Shown here piece after piece: positions 11,092 through 20,234 of a stretch of 64,000 nt of DNA (the stretch's first letter is position 1; each line of letters begins with the position of its first letter). The position numbers and the translations under genes were made by a program. The notes beneath the pieces were generated by a model, which was given only the letters and a program-made list of their open reading frames with translations, was not told the DNA's origin and ran no database searches. Where the stretch lies: the NCBI RefSeq assembly GCF_023231945.1, contig NZ_JAJLJH010000004.1, forward strand, positions 300,185-364,184, in the 5' to 3' direction. The stretch is from Scleromatobacter humisilvae. GTDB taxonomy: Bacteria; Pseudomonadota; Gammaproteobacteria; Burkholderiales; Burkholderiaceae_C.

Positions 11092-13272
11092 TCAGAACGA
11101 CTTCGTCACGCTCGCGTACACCGTGCGGCGCGGCCCGAACTGCGGCGCCCCGACGCCGATGCCGGTGCCGTCGCGCAGCTCGTAGACGTGGTCGAACACG
11201 TTGAGCACCGACAGCCGGCCGTCCACCTTGCCGAGCCAGCCGCCGAAGTCCCAGGCCTGCGACAGCGAGGCGTTGACCTGCGTGTAGCTGGGCAGGTGCT
11301 CGCTGTTGGCGAAGCCGCTCCGCAGGCCACTGCCGAACAGCGCGTCCGCGCCCAGCGTCGTCTGCGTCGCGAAGCGATACGACGCGCCGGCCGAGGCCGT
11401 CACCTTCTGGTCGTGGTCGAGATGCACCCAGTGCGAGGCGATGTAGGTGATCTCCTCCGGGTCGAAGTTGAACTGGCCGGTGACGATCTGCTGGCCCTCG
11501 GCCTTGGAGAACGCGAGGTTGCCGTACGCGGTGAAGGCGGCGAGCTTGTAGTTGGCGGTCAGCTCGAGCCCGCGCACGCGGCCCTTGGCGTAGTTGAACG
11601 CGGAATAGATCAGCGCGTTGCCGAACTGGCCCTCGTCCTGCAGGTTGCGCACCTCGCGGTCGTAGGCATCGACGCCCAGCGACAGGTTGGACGTCGCGTC
11701 CCAGGCCAGGCCCGCGTCGAAGTAGTTCGAGCGCTCCGACTTGACCGCCGTATCCGCGTCCGACGGCAGCGCGTTGGTCGTGCCGGCGAACTTCGCCACC
11801 GAGGTGGTGTCGATCTTCTCGGTGGGCGGCGGCGTGAAGTAGCGCGCGAAGCCGGCGTGCAGGCGCAGCGACGTGCTCGCGTCCCACACCACGCCCAGGC
11901 GCGCGCTCAGCTGGTGCTCGTCGACCACCGTGTCGACGTTGTCGAAGCGCGCGCCGTAGTTGATCGTCAGGCTCTTGACCGGCTGCCACTCGTCCTGCAG
12001 GTAGACGCCCCACAGGTTGCCGGCTATGCGCGTGTCGTCCGCGATGGAGATCGGCGTCGTGCTGGTCTGGTTGCCGTCGGCGTCGGCCGGGAACACCGAC
12101 GACTGGTTGTCGACCGTGAACCGCTCGTGCTGGAAGAACATGCCGCCGCGCAGCGTGTGCGTCTTGCCCAGCGCATGGCTCGAGTCGAGCTGCACGCCGT
12201 CGGCGGTGTTCTTGCGCCTCACGTCGGCGGCGATGCCATCGAACACGAGGTCGCCGACCGGGTCGGGCGCGTAGTGCACGTCGGTCTCGCGGTGGAAATA
12301 CGACAGCTGGTAGTCGGTGGCGTCGCCGAAGTGGCCTTGATACGACAGGACTTCGAACGCATTGCGCTCGCGCTGGCGCGCGTCCAGCGCCGCGGAGTTC
12401 ACGGTCGGATCGCCCACCAGCGAGAACTGCGGCGTCTGGCCCGGCACGTCGGGGATCTCGAAGTGGTTGTTCGACACGCCGAACATGAAATTCAGCCGGC
12501 TGTCGTCGCCCAGCAGGTACGACAGCGTGCCGAAGCCCTTGGTCTGCTGCGTCTGGTCGTGCAGCGCGCTGCGCGAGGACGTCGGGTTCTCGATGCCCAT
12601 GCCGTCCTTCAGCAGCGAGCCGGTGAGGTACCAGCTGAGCGGCCCCTTCGCGCCGGCGATCTCGCCGCTCTCCTCGTGGTGCCCGTTGCTGCCGCCGGTG
12701 GCGCTGACGCTGCCGCTGGTGCCCTCGGCCTGCGCCTTGGTCTTGATGTCGACGACGGCCGCGGTGCGGTAGCCGTACTGCGCCGGCAGCGCGCCGGTCA
12801 GCACGTCGATGTTGTCGGCGAAGCGCGTCTCGAGCGACTGGCCGAAGCCGCTGATCGCCTCGGGGATCACGACGCCGTCGATGCGGTACTGCACGTTGGC
12901 GTGGTCGCCGCGCACGTGCAACTGGCCGTACGAGTCCTGCACGACGCCGGGCGCCTGCAGCACGACCTGGTTCAGCGGCGTGGCCTCGCCCATCGGCAGC
13001 GCGTCGATGTCGGCCTCGCCGAACTTGAAGACGTTGCTGCCGGTGTCGGGCGACAGTCCGTTGCGCGCGGCGTCGAGCTTCTGGCGCGCGGCGGCCACCA
13101 CCACGGTCTGCGAGCCCGCCGACGCGGCGGCGACCACGGTCCTGGCGAACGGCGGCGCGGAGGCCGCGGCCGCGGGCGCGGGCACGTCGTCGGCGAACGC
13201 GGAAAGTGAAACGGACAGGGGTGCGGAAAGAACGAGCGCGCGCGCCACGTTCCGGTGCTTGAAACCGAACAT
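11092..13272 (-). CDS. TonB-dependent outer-membrane receptor
   Basis: 726 aa. Signal peptide (about 1-27, 'ALVLSAPLSVSLSAFA'), then a plug domain with 'VVLQAPGVVQDSYGQLHVRG' and 'YRIDGVVIPEAISGFGQSL', then a 22-strand-type barrel with alternating aromatic strands. It ends in the outer-membrane signature '...VYASVTKSF' with terminal Phe. Role by family: TonB/ExbBD-powered import of a scarce ligand (metal chelate, cofactor or glycan). The TonB box is not clear. ATG 13272 is chosen for AGAGGA upstream. It lies 92 bp after a small Cys/His protein gene on the same strand, so the two may form an operon. Ligand unknown; no siderophore or cobalamin gene is nearby. Confidence 0.92.
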   Translation of the reverse strand: MFGFKHRNVARALVLSAPLSVSLSAFADDVPAPAAAASAPPFARTVVAAASAGSQTVVVAAARQKLDAARNGLSPDTGSNVFKFGEADIDALPMGEATPLNQVVLQAPGVVQDSYGQLHVRGDHANVQYRIDGVVIPEAISGFGQSLETRFADNIDVLTGALPAQYGYRTAAVVDIKTKAQAEGTSGSVSATGGSNGHHEESGEIAGAKGPLSWYLTGSLLKDGMGIENPTSSRSALHDQTQQTKGFGTLSYLLGDDSRLNFMFGVSNNHFEIPDVPGQTPQFSLVGDPTVNSAALDARQRERNAFEVLSYQGHFGDATDYQLSYFHRETDVHYAPDPVGDLVFDGIAADVRRKNTADGVQLDSSHALGKTHTLRGGMFFQHERFTVDNQSSVFPADADGNQTSTTPISIADDTRIAGNLWGVYLQDEWQPVKSLTINYGARFDNVDTVVDEHQLSARLGVVWDASTSLRLHAGFARYFTPPPTEKIDTTSVAKFAGTTNALPSDADTAVKSERSNYFDAGLAWDATSNLSLGVDAYDREVRNLQDEGQFGNALIYSAFNYAKGRVRGLELTANYKLAAFTAYGNLAFSKAEGQQIVTGQFNFDPEEITYIASHWVHLDHDQKVTASAGASYRFATQTTLGADALFGSGLRSGFANSEHLPSYTQVNASLSQAWDFGGWLGKVDGRLSVLNVFDHVYELRDGTGIGVGAPQFGPRRTVYASVTKSF

Positions 13273-13364
13273 GTGGGAAATCCTCTGGAGACGAATGCAG
13301 GTGCGCCGCATGCGGCCGCGCGAAAGCGCAGCCCGTCATGCGGGTCGACGAACTGAAACGGGAG

Positions 13365-13685
13365 TCAGAGGAGGCGGGGCGGTCCGCGGCTGCGCGCGGT
13401 CGGCGCGTCGGCGGCGATGAACACCGGCGCTTCGTTCTCGGGCACCGCGAAGCTGAAGCTCAGCAGCGCCGGATGCGCGACGTGCGCCGTGGCCACGCCG
13501 GCCAGGTGCGCGAAGGCCAGGCAGGCCTCGCACTGCAGGTCGCCGGCCTGCTGGCCGGACGAGCCCTCGCCGGCCGCCGCGCGGGCGATGGCGTCGGTCA
13601 AGTGGCTCAGCTCGTGCACGACCGCGCCCTGCTGCGAGAACAGCAGGATCAGCGGCAGGACGAAGGTGAGCAGCAGCTTGCGCAT
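13365..13685 (-). CDS. Small secreted/membrane protein with Cys and His (DUF2946-like)
   Basis: 106 aa. The N-terminus is a signal anchor (RKLLLTFVLPLILLFSQQGA) followed by 'HELSHLTD' and a 'CEACLAFAHLAG' segment with two Cys two residues apart and nearby His residues. This resembles the small metal-associated DUF2946-type proteins I know from betaproteobacteria, but the match is by memory and weak. The gene precedes the TonB receptor on the same strand, which fits an accessory periplasmic role in metal handling; that is inference. Start ATG 13685 gives the signal peptide at position 1; no strong ribosome site is seen. Confidence 0.6.
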   Translation of the reverse strand: MRKLLLTFVLPLILLFSQQGAVVHELSHLTDAIARAAAGEGSSGQQAGDLQCEACLAFAHLAGVATAHVAHPALLSFSFAVPENEAPVFIAADAPTARSRGPPRLL

Positions 13686-13843
13686 GAGCCGTCGATTATG
13701 AGCACGCCAGCCTGAGGCGCGGCTGTCGAGGGCCATTCGCGCGTTGCGCGCATGCAAAGCGCGTCACGCCGGCGCGATCCTCGTCGCACTTCAAGGACAA
13801 TCCGCCGCACAGCATTTCGCGTCCCCGTGACGTCAACCGGCCC

Positions 13844-14587
13844 ATGCGATCTCTCCTCGTTCCCATCCTGTCCGCGCTGCTCGCCGCGCCCCTGCTCGCC
13901 GCGGAACAGCCGGCGTCGGCCCCGGCGTCCGACGCGCAGCCCGCGATCAGCGCGCGACCCGTCCACAAGCTCTACGTCGACGTGCCGCCCTACTATTTCT
14001 CGGGTGACAAGCTCAACTCGCCCGCCAAGGTCAATGTCGACCCGGACTGGGACAAGCTGCTGTCCTCCGCGAACCGCAACGACATCAGGCGTGCCGAGGA
14101 AGGCATCGGCGCGAACCCCGGCCTCGTCAAGCCGCAGACCTTGCTCGCGCTGGCGATGCGCCTGTACGACGTCGACCTGCGCGACGACGCGGTGTTCTGG
14201 TACTACGTCGGCCGCAGCCGCTTCCTGACGATGCAGGCCGTGCTGGACATGCGCTCGCTGCAGCTGGTCCGGTCCGCCGCGATCGTGCAGAGCTTCATCA
14301 ACGCCACCGAGCCCGCGATGGACGGCTACGCGATGTGCAGCGTCGCGCGCCAGGAGGAGATCGAGCGCCGCGCGATCGACTGGGTCGCCGCGCATCCGTA
14401 CAAGCTCCTCGGCTACACCGAGCTGCCGGCGGTCGCCGACGATCGCAACGCGGCATTGGCCGCGGCCATCCAGGCCCTGCGCGACGACCTCCAGCGCGAG
14501 ACGACGGCGCTGGCCGATCCCAAGATGCTGGCCGCGCTGCAGGAGCGCCGCGCGGCGACGCACGACCACGAGCGCTTCTGCTGGTAG
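13844..14587 (+). CDS. Secreted hypothetical protein
   Basis: 247 aa. Signal peptide at ~1-20 (VPILSALLAAPLLAAEQ), an Ala/Ser/Pro-rich linker, then a mostly helical mature domain with 'YFSGDKLNSPAKVNVD', 'DAVFWYYVGRSRFLTMQ' and a C-terminal 'HERFCW'. The pattern of helices and the 'LALAMRLYDVDLRDDAVFWYY' segment suggest a Sel1/TPR-like helical repeat, but this is only a visual impression. No function can be assigned. It stands alone between the divergent small Cys/His gene and the MFS gene 44 bp downstream. Confidence 0.75.
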   Translation: MRSLLVPILSALLAAPLLAAEQPASAPASDAQPAISARPVHKLYVDVPPYYFSGDKLNSPAKVNVDPDWDKLLSSANRNDIRRAEEGIGANPGLVKPQTLLALAMRLYDVDLRDDAVFWYYVGRSRFLTMQAVLDMRSLQLVRSAAIVQSFINATEPAMDGYAMCSVARQEEIERRAIDWVAAHPYKLLGYTELPAVADDRNAALAAAIQALRDDLQRETTALADPKMLAALQERRAATHDHERFCW

Positions 14588-14631
14588 CCGCACGCTGACG
14601 CGGCCGCCGCGCAAGGCGGAGAATGCGCCGC

Positions 14632-16191
14632 ATGACGGCCCGCGCCACTCCTTCTCCTGACGCCAGCGCGGGCCGCTGGACGCTGGTCAGCGCCGTGCTG
14701 GGCTCCAGCATGGCCTTCATGGACGGCACCGTCGTCAACGTCGCGCTGCCGGCGATCCAGCGCAGCATGAACGCGAGCGGCGCCGACGCGCAGTGGCTGA
14801 TCGAGGCCTACGCGCTGTTCCTCGCCGCGCTGCTGCTGGTGGGCGGCGCGCTCGGCGACCGCTTCGGCCGCAAGCGCGTGTTCCTCATCGGCGTGGTCGT
14901 CTTCACGGCGATGTCGGCGGCCTGCGCCGCGGCGCAGGACACCGGCCAGCTGATCGCGGCGCGCGCGCTGCAGGGCATCGGCGCCGCGCTGCTCGTGCCG
15001 GGCAGCCTCGCGCTGCTGGGCGCCAACTTCCCCGAGGCCAGCCGCGGCCGCGCGATCGGCACGTGGTCGGCGTTCAGCGGCATCACCGCGGCGATCGGGC
15101 CGGTGGTGGGCGGCTTCCTCGTCGACCACTTCTCGTGGCGCTGGGCCTTCGTGCTCAACGTGCCGATCGGCGGGGTGCTGGTGCTGGCATGCCTGGCCAA
15201 GGTACCCGAGAGCCGCGGCGACGCGACCGACGGCCCGGTCGACCTCGCCGGCGCCGTCACGGCGACGCTGGGCCTCGCGGGCGTCGTGTTCGCGCTGATC
15301 GAGGCGCCCACGCGCGGCTGGGGCTCGGCGCCCGTGGCCATCGCGGGTGTCGTCGGGCTCGCCGGCCTCGCCGCCTTCATCGCCTGCGAGGCGCGCGTGC
15401 GCAACCCGATGCTGCCGCTGCACCTGTTCGCCGACCGCGACTTCGCCGGCGCCAACCTGCTCACGCTGCTGCTGTACGCCGCGCTCGGCGGCAGTCTCTA
15501 CTTCGTGCCGCTGAACCTGATCCAGGTGCAGGGCTACGCCGCGACCGCGGCCGGCGCCGCGCTGCTGCCCTTCGTCGCGATCATGTTCGCGTTGTCGCGC
15601 TGGGCGGGCTCGCTGGTCGACCGCATGGGCGCGAAGATCCCGCTGGTCGTCGGCCCGGCGATCGCGGCCGCCGGCTTCGCGCTGCTCGCACGCCCCGGCG
15701 TCGGCGGCAGCTACTGGACGACCTTCTTTCCCGCGATGGCCGTGCTGGGCCTGGGCATGACGATCACGATCTCGCCGCTCACGACCACGGTGATGAACGC
15801 CCTCGGCGAGAAGCTGGCCGGCACGGCCTCGGGCGTCAACAACGCGGTGTCGCGCGCCGCCGGCCTGCTGGCGATCGCCGCACTCGGCGCGGTGCTGGCG
15901 CAGGTGTTCGAGCCGCGGCTGCACGATGCGCTCGCCCACGCGCAGTTGCCCGCGGGCGTCGCCGATGCCGTCTACGCGCAGCGCAGCAAGCTCGGCGCGA
16001 TCGCCGCGCCGGCCGGCGCGGCGTCGGCCGTCGCGGCGCAGGTGCGCGACGCCGTCGGCCACGCCTTCGTCGCCGGCTTCCGCGCGGTGATGCTCTGTTC
16101 CGCGGGCCTCGCGCTGGCGAGCGCGCTCAGCGCCTGGTGGCTGATCTCCGGCCGCAAGCCAGGCATCGACTCGAAAGGATCCTCCCCATGA
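14632..16191 (+). CDS. DHA2-family MFS drug/proton antiporter (14 TM)
   Basis: 519 aa, the length of 14-helix DHA2 (EmrB/QacA-like) exporters. Seen: motif D1-like 'MAFMDGTVVNVALPAIQ' in helix 1, motif A 'GDRFGRKRV' after helix 2, 'ARALQGIGAALLVPGSLALL' in helix 4, and motif C-like 'GITAAIGPVVGGFLVD' in helix 5. Exports a hydrophobic compound against protons across the inner membrane. ATG 14632 or 14623 are both possible (AAGGCGGAG lies just upstream). Its stop overlaps the next start by ATGA, so it is translationally coupled to the flavoprotein and then the ferredoxin. No fusion-protein or outer-membrane partner is adjacent. Confidence 0.9.
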   Translation: MTARATPSPDASAGRWTLVSAVLGSSMAFMDGTVVNVALPAIQRSMNASGADAQWLIEAYALFLAALLLVGGALGDRFGRKRVFLIGVVVFTAMSAACAAAQDTGQLIAARALQGIGAALLVPGSLALLGANFPEASRGRAIGTWSAFSGITAAIGPVVGGFLVDHFSWRWAFVLNVPIGGVLVLACLAKVPESRGDATDGPVDLAGAVTATLGLAGVVFALIEAPTRGWGSAPVAIAGVVGLAGLAAFIACEARVRNPMLPLHLFADRDFAGANLLTLLLYAALGGSLYFVPLNLIQVQGYAATAAGAALLPFVAIMFALSRWAGSLVDRMGAKIPLVVGPAIAAAGFALLARPGVGGSYWTTFFPAMAVLGLGMTITISPLTTTVMNALGEKLAGTASGVNNAVSRAAGLLAIAALGAVLAQVFEPRLHDALAHAQLPAGVADAVYAQRSKLGAIAAPAGAASAVAAQVRDAVGHAFVAGFRAVMLCSAGLALASALSAWWLISGRKPGIDSKGSSP

Positions 16192-17558
16192 CGTCCACGC
16201 CCTTCGACGCCCTCGTGATCGGCAGCGGCCAGGCCGGCCCGTCGCTCGCGGTCCGACTCGCCGAACACGGCTGGAGAACCGCGCTCGTCGAGCGCGGCGA
16301 ACTCGGCGGCACCTGCGTCAACAACGGCTGCACGCCGACCAAGACGCTGGTGGCAAGCGCGCGCGCCGCGTGGGTCGCGAAGCACGCGGCCGACTTCGGG
16401 GTGAGGATCGCCGGCGAGGTCTCGATCGACTACGCCGCCGTCCACGCCCGCATGATGACCGTCGTGCAGGGCTCGCGCGACGGCCTGGGCCACTGGATCG
16501 CCGGCACCGCCAACCTGAGCCTGGTGCACGGCGAGGCGCGCTTCGTCGGTGCGGACAGCGTGCAGGTCGGCGAGCAGGTGCTGCAGGCGCCGCGCATCTT
16601 CCTCAACGTCGGCGCGCGGCCGGTCGTGCCCGACTGGGTCGCGGCGTCCGGCGTGCCCTACCTCACGAGCGAATCGCTGATGGGGCTGCGCGAACTGCCC
16701 TCGCACCTCGTGATCCTCGGCGCCGGCTACATCTCGCTCGAATACGCCCAGGTGTATGCGCGCTTCGGCAGTCAGGTCACCATCATCGAGCACGGCAACC
16801 GGCTGCTGCCGCGCGAGGACGACGAGGTCGCCGCGACGGTGAAGGCCGTGCTCGAGCGCGATGGCGTGCGCTTCATGATCGGCGCGAACGCGACGGCGCT
16901 GGAGCGCGACGGCACCGGAGTTGCGCTGGTCGTCGATGGGCAGCGCGTCGGCGGCAGCCACGTGCTGGTCGCGATCGGCCGCCGGCCCAACGTCGAGGCG
17001 CTCGACCTCGCGCGCGCGGGCGTGACGTGCGACGCGCACGGCATCGTGCAAGTGGACGAGCAGCTGCGAACCAGCGTGCCGGGCATCTGGGCGCTCGGCG
17101 ACGTCAACGGCCGCGGCGCGTTCACGCACACCTCGTACAACGACTACGAGATCGTCGCCGCCAACCTGCTCGATGGCGACCCGCGCCGCGTCGGCGACCG
17201 CGTGCCGGCGTATGCGCTCTACACCGATCCGCCGCTGGCGCGCATCGGCATGTCGCGCGCGGCGGCGAGGCAGTCGGGCAAGCGGGTCCTCGTCGGCCAC
17301 CTGCCGATGTCGCGCGTCGGCCGGGCCCGCGAGCGCGGCGAGACCGATGGCTTTCTCGAGGCGCTGGTCGACGCCGACACGCAGCGCATCCTCGGTGCGA
17401 CACTGCTGGGCATCGAGGCCGACGAGGCGGTCCACTGCCTGCTCGACGTGATGTCCGCCGGCCTGCCCTACACCGCGATCTCGCGCACGATGCACATCCA
17501 TCCGACCGTCAGCGAGCTGATCCCGACGATGCTGCAGTCGCTCAAGCCATTGGAATGA
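16188..17558 (+). CDS. FAD-dependent pyridine nucleotide-disulfide oxidoreductase (mercuric-reductase-like, no HMA domain)
   Basis: 456 aa. N-terminal FAD loop 'IGSGQAGPSLA' (11-21), redox-active disulfide in 'GGTCVNNGCTPTKTL' (Cys 43, Cys 48), NAD(P)H loop 'ILGAGYISLEYA' near 180, 'IWALGDVNG' FAD contact, and the dimer-interface active-site 'HIHPTVSE' (His 438, Glu 443). These place it in the class-I disulfide reductase group near MerA. It lacks the N-terminal heavy-metal domain and any C-terminal Cys pair, so true mercury reduction is unlikely to be shown by sequence. AAGGA lies 8 bp before ATG 16188. It overlaps both neighbours by ATGA, linking it to an exporter and a ferredoxin; electron transfer between them is inference. 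Confidence 0.9.
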   Translation: MTSTPFDALVIGSGQAGPSLAVRLAEHGWRTALVERGELGGTCVNNGCTPTKTLVASARAAWVAKHAADFGVRIAGEVSIDYAAVHARMMTVVQGSRDGLGHWIAGTANLSLVHGEARFVGADSVQVGEQVLQAPRIFLNVGARPVVPDWVAASGVPYLTSESLMGLRELPSHLVILGAGYISLEYAQVYARFGSQVTIIEHGNRLLPREDDEVAATVKAVLERDGVRFMIGANATALERDGTGVALVVDGQRVGGSHVLVAIGRRPNVEALDLARAGVTCDAHGIVQVDEQLRTSVPGIWALGDVNGRGAFTHTSYNDYEIVAANLLDGDPRRVGDRVPAYALYTDPPLARIGMSRAAARQSGKRVLVGHLPMSRVGRARERGETDGFLEALVDADTQRILGATLLGIEADEAVHCLLDVMSAGLPYTAISRTMHIHPTVSELIPTMLQSLKPLE

Positions 17559-17839
17559 GCGAGCCGCCGCGTTTCCGCGTCACGCTGCTGCCGCACGCCG
17601 AGCACTTCGAGGCGCGCGCCGACGAGTCGCTGCTCAAGGCCGGCCTGCGCGCGATGGCGCCGATGCGCAGCTCGTGCCGCAACGGCACCTGCCGCACCTG
17701 CCTGTGCCGCCTCGACAGCGGCGAGATCGCCTACGAGATCAAGTGGCCGGGGCTGACGCGCGAGGAAAAGGCCGAGGGCCTGGTGCTGCCGTGCGTGGCG
17801 CGGCCGCTGTCGGACGTCGTGCTGCGTTACGAGACTTAG
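17555..17839 (+). CDS. Plant-type 2Fe-2S ferredoxin
   Basis: 94 aa. Cluster ligands in the C-x4-C-x2-C...C pattern at Cys 41, 46, 49 and 80 ('SSCRNGTCRTC' and 'LPC'), with a beta-grasp frame around them. Such small ferredoxins pass single electrons between a flavoprotein reductase and an oxygenase or other acceptor. It starts inside the stop of the flavoprotein gene (ATGA), so it is co-translated with it. No oxygenase is present here, so the final electron acceptor is not encoded nearby. Its stop overlaps the stop of the convergent TauE/SafE gene by 2 bp. Confidence 0.93.
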   Translation: MSEPPRFRVTLLPHAEHFEARADESLLKAGLRAMAPMRSSCRNGTCRTCLCRLDSGEIAYEIKWPGLTREEKAEGLVLPCVARPLSDVVLRYET

Positions 17840-18576
17840 ATCGGCCGCAGGAACAGCCCGATCGTCAACGCGATACCGAGTGCGACGATCGCGATGCGCA
17901 AGGCCTTCTCGTTGACGCGCTTCAACGCCCACGTGCCCGCGAGCCCGCCGACGATCGCACCCGCGCCGAGCACCACGGCCTGCGTCCAGTGCACCTGCGG
18001 CGACGTCACGAACAGCAGCACGGCGGCCGCGTTCATCACGCTGGCGAGCGCGTTCTTCGTCGCGCCGGCGTTGCGTGTCGGCAAGCCGGCCAACGTGAGC
18101 GCGGCCAGCATCAGGAAGCCGATGCCGCCGCCGAAATAGCCGCCGTAGATGCCGATCAGGAACTGCGCGGCGGCCGCGGCGCGCGGCCCGATGTGCGCCG
18201 TGCCTTCGATCGGCTTGTTGCGGAAGCTGCCCCACGCGAACACCGCGGTCGCGAACAGCACGAGCCACGGCACCAGGCGCGCGAAGAGCGTCGGCGGCGT
18301 GTTGAGCAACAACAGTCCGCCAGCGGCGCCGCCGATCAGGCTCAGGATGAACAGTGCTTTGAACGACAGCTTGCCGACGCCCGAGACCAGGCTTCGTCCG
18401 GCGAGGCCGGCGGTGACCTGGCCGGGGAACAGCGCGACGGTCGACGTGATGTTGGCGGCGAGCGGGGACATGCCGGAGACGACGAGTGCGGCGAGCGTGA
18501 CGAAGGAACCGCCGCCAGCGAGGGTGTTCTGCAGGCCGGCCCAGAGGCCGGCGGCCAGGATCAGGAGGAGGAGCAT
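17836..18576 (-). CDS. TauE/SafE-family permease (sulfite/organosulfonate exporter type)
   Basis: 246 aa with about eight hydrophobic helices. The two-fold repeat typical of the family is visible: 'LWAGLQNTLAGGGSFVTLAAL' in the first half and 'LIGIYGGYFGGGIGFLMLAAL' in the second. Members move sulfite, sulfoacetate or other small anions across the inner membrane; the substrate here cannot be told. Start ATG 18576 places the first helix at residue 2; a longer frame to 18648 has no hydrophobic start. It converges on the ferredoxin gene, with overlapping stops. Upstream begins a 660-bp repeat-rich region. Confidence 0.88.
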   Translation of the reverse strand: MLLLLILAAGLWAGLQNTLAGGGSFVTLAALVVSGMSPLAANITSTVALFPGQVTAGLAGRSLVSGVGKLSFKALFILSLIGGAAGGLLLLNTPPTLFARLVPWLVLFATAVFAWGSFRNKPIEGTAHIGPRAAAAAQFLIGIYGGYFGGGIGFLMLAALTLAGLPTRNAGATKNALASVMNAAAVLLFVTSPQVHWTQAVVLGAGAIVGGLAGTWALKRVNEKALRIAIVALGIALTIGLFLRPI

Positions 18577-18655
18577 GTGGGCAGCGTACCTCGGATGCGG
18601 TAGTGCCTTTGCCTGCCGAGCTTTGGCGAGACGCGCCTTGTCTCCCATCAGTCCC

Positions 18656-18828
18656 GTTCGGGGTCAAGTCCCATTCGGGGTCAGGTCTTGCCTTTCAGTT
18701 CGGGGTCAGGTCTTGCCTTTTGCCTGTCGGCTGGGGTCAGGTCTTGCCTTTTGCCTGTCGGTTGGGGTCAGGTCTTGCCTTTTGCCTGTCGGTTGGGGTC
18801 AGGTCTTGCCTTTTGCCTGCTATCGAGG
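18656..18828 (+). repeat. 31-bp tandem direct repeats carrying GGGGTCAGGTCTTGCC
   Basis: Five copies of GGGGTCAGGTCTTGCC start at 18677, 18702, 18733, 18764 and 18795. The last four are spaced exactly 31 bp and share the extended unit ending TTTTGCCTGTCGG; the final unit breaks down after 26 bp. A decayed copy (GGGGTCAAGTCC) starts at 18660. There is no spacer between units. Confidence 0.9.
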
Positions 18829-18941
18829 CCTTCCGTCACTCTGTCGGGCCCCACGAACCGATGCGAGCGCGTGTGCACTCGAAGCTGACGCGACGATGCC
18901 GCATCGCATCGTCTGCAGCTGGCTTTCACTCTACGGCAGCG

Positions 18942-19015
18942 GGCAAAAGGCAAGACCTGACCCCAATCGGGTGGGGTGTGACCCCAATCGGGTGGATGTG
19001 ACCCCAATCAGGTGG
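18942..19015 (-). repeat. Inverted copy of the 31-bp repeat core, plus a ~20-bp direct repeat
   Basis: 18942-18964 is an exact 23-bp reverse complement of the core of the upstream tandem repeats, so the two tracts face each other across about 110 bp. It runs into three copies of TGACCCCAATCGGGTGG (18958, 18979 and, with one change, 18999). Confidence 0.9.
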
Positions 19016-19187
19016 TCCGCCCTGCCGCAAGCGACGATGTCCCACACCGGCCGGGCGGCAAACAGCGCCGCGGGCAAGGACCACAACGCCACGCAGCCAG
19101 CCCAAGCAACGTACCCGGCTCCAGAAACGCCTCGAGCCCGAACTCGCCGATCGCAACCCACGCGGCAAGTCCTCACGCAGGCGTTGA

Positions 19188-20234
<1,047 letters not shown>

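Noticed and set aside
13273..13843. Cobalamin or other riboswitch before the TonB receptor
   Set aside because: No B12-box-like sequence or conserved multi-helix layout seen, and most of the stretch is filled by the small gene at 13365-13685.
16188..17558. Mercuric reductase merA
   Set aside because: No HMA domain, no C-terminal Cys pair and no merR/merT/merP nearby; only the general disulfide-reductase fold is supported.
18677..18828. CRISPR array, because of regular 31-bp spacing
   Set aside because: Units are tandem with no unique spacers, and no cas gene is present.
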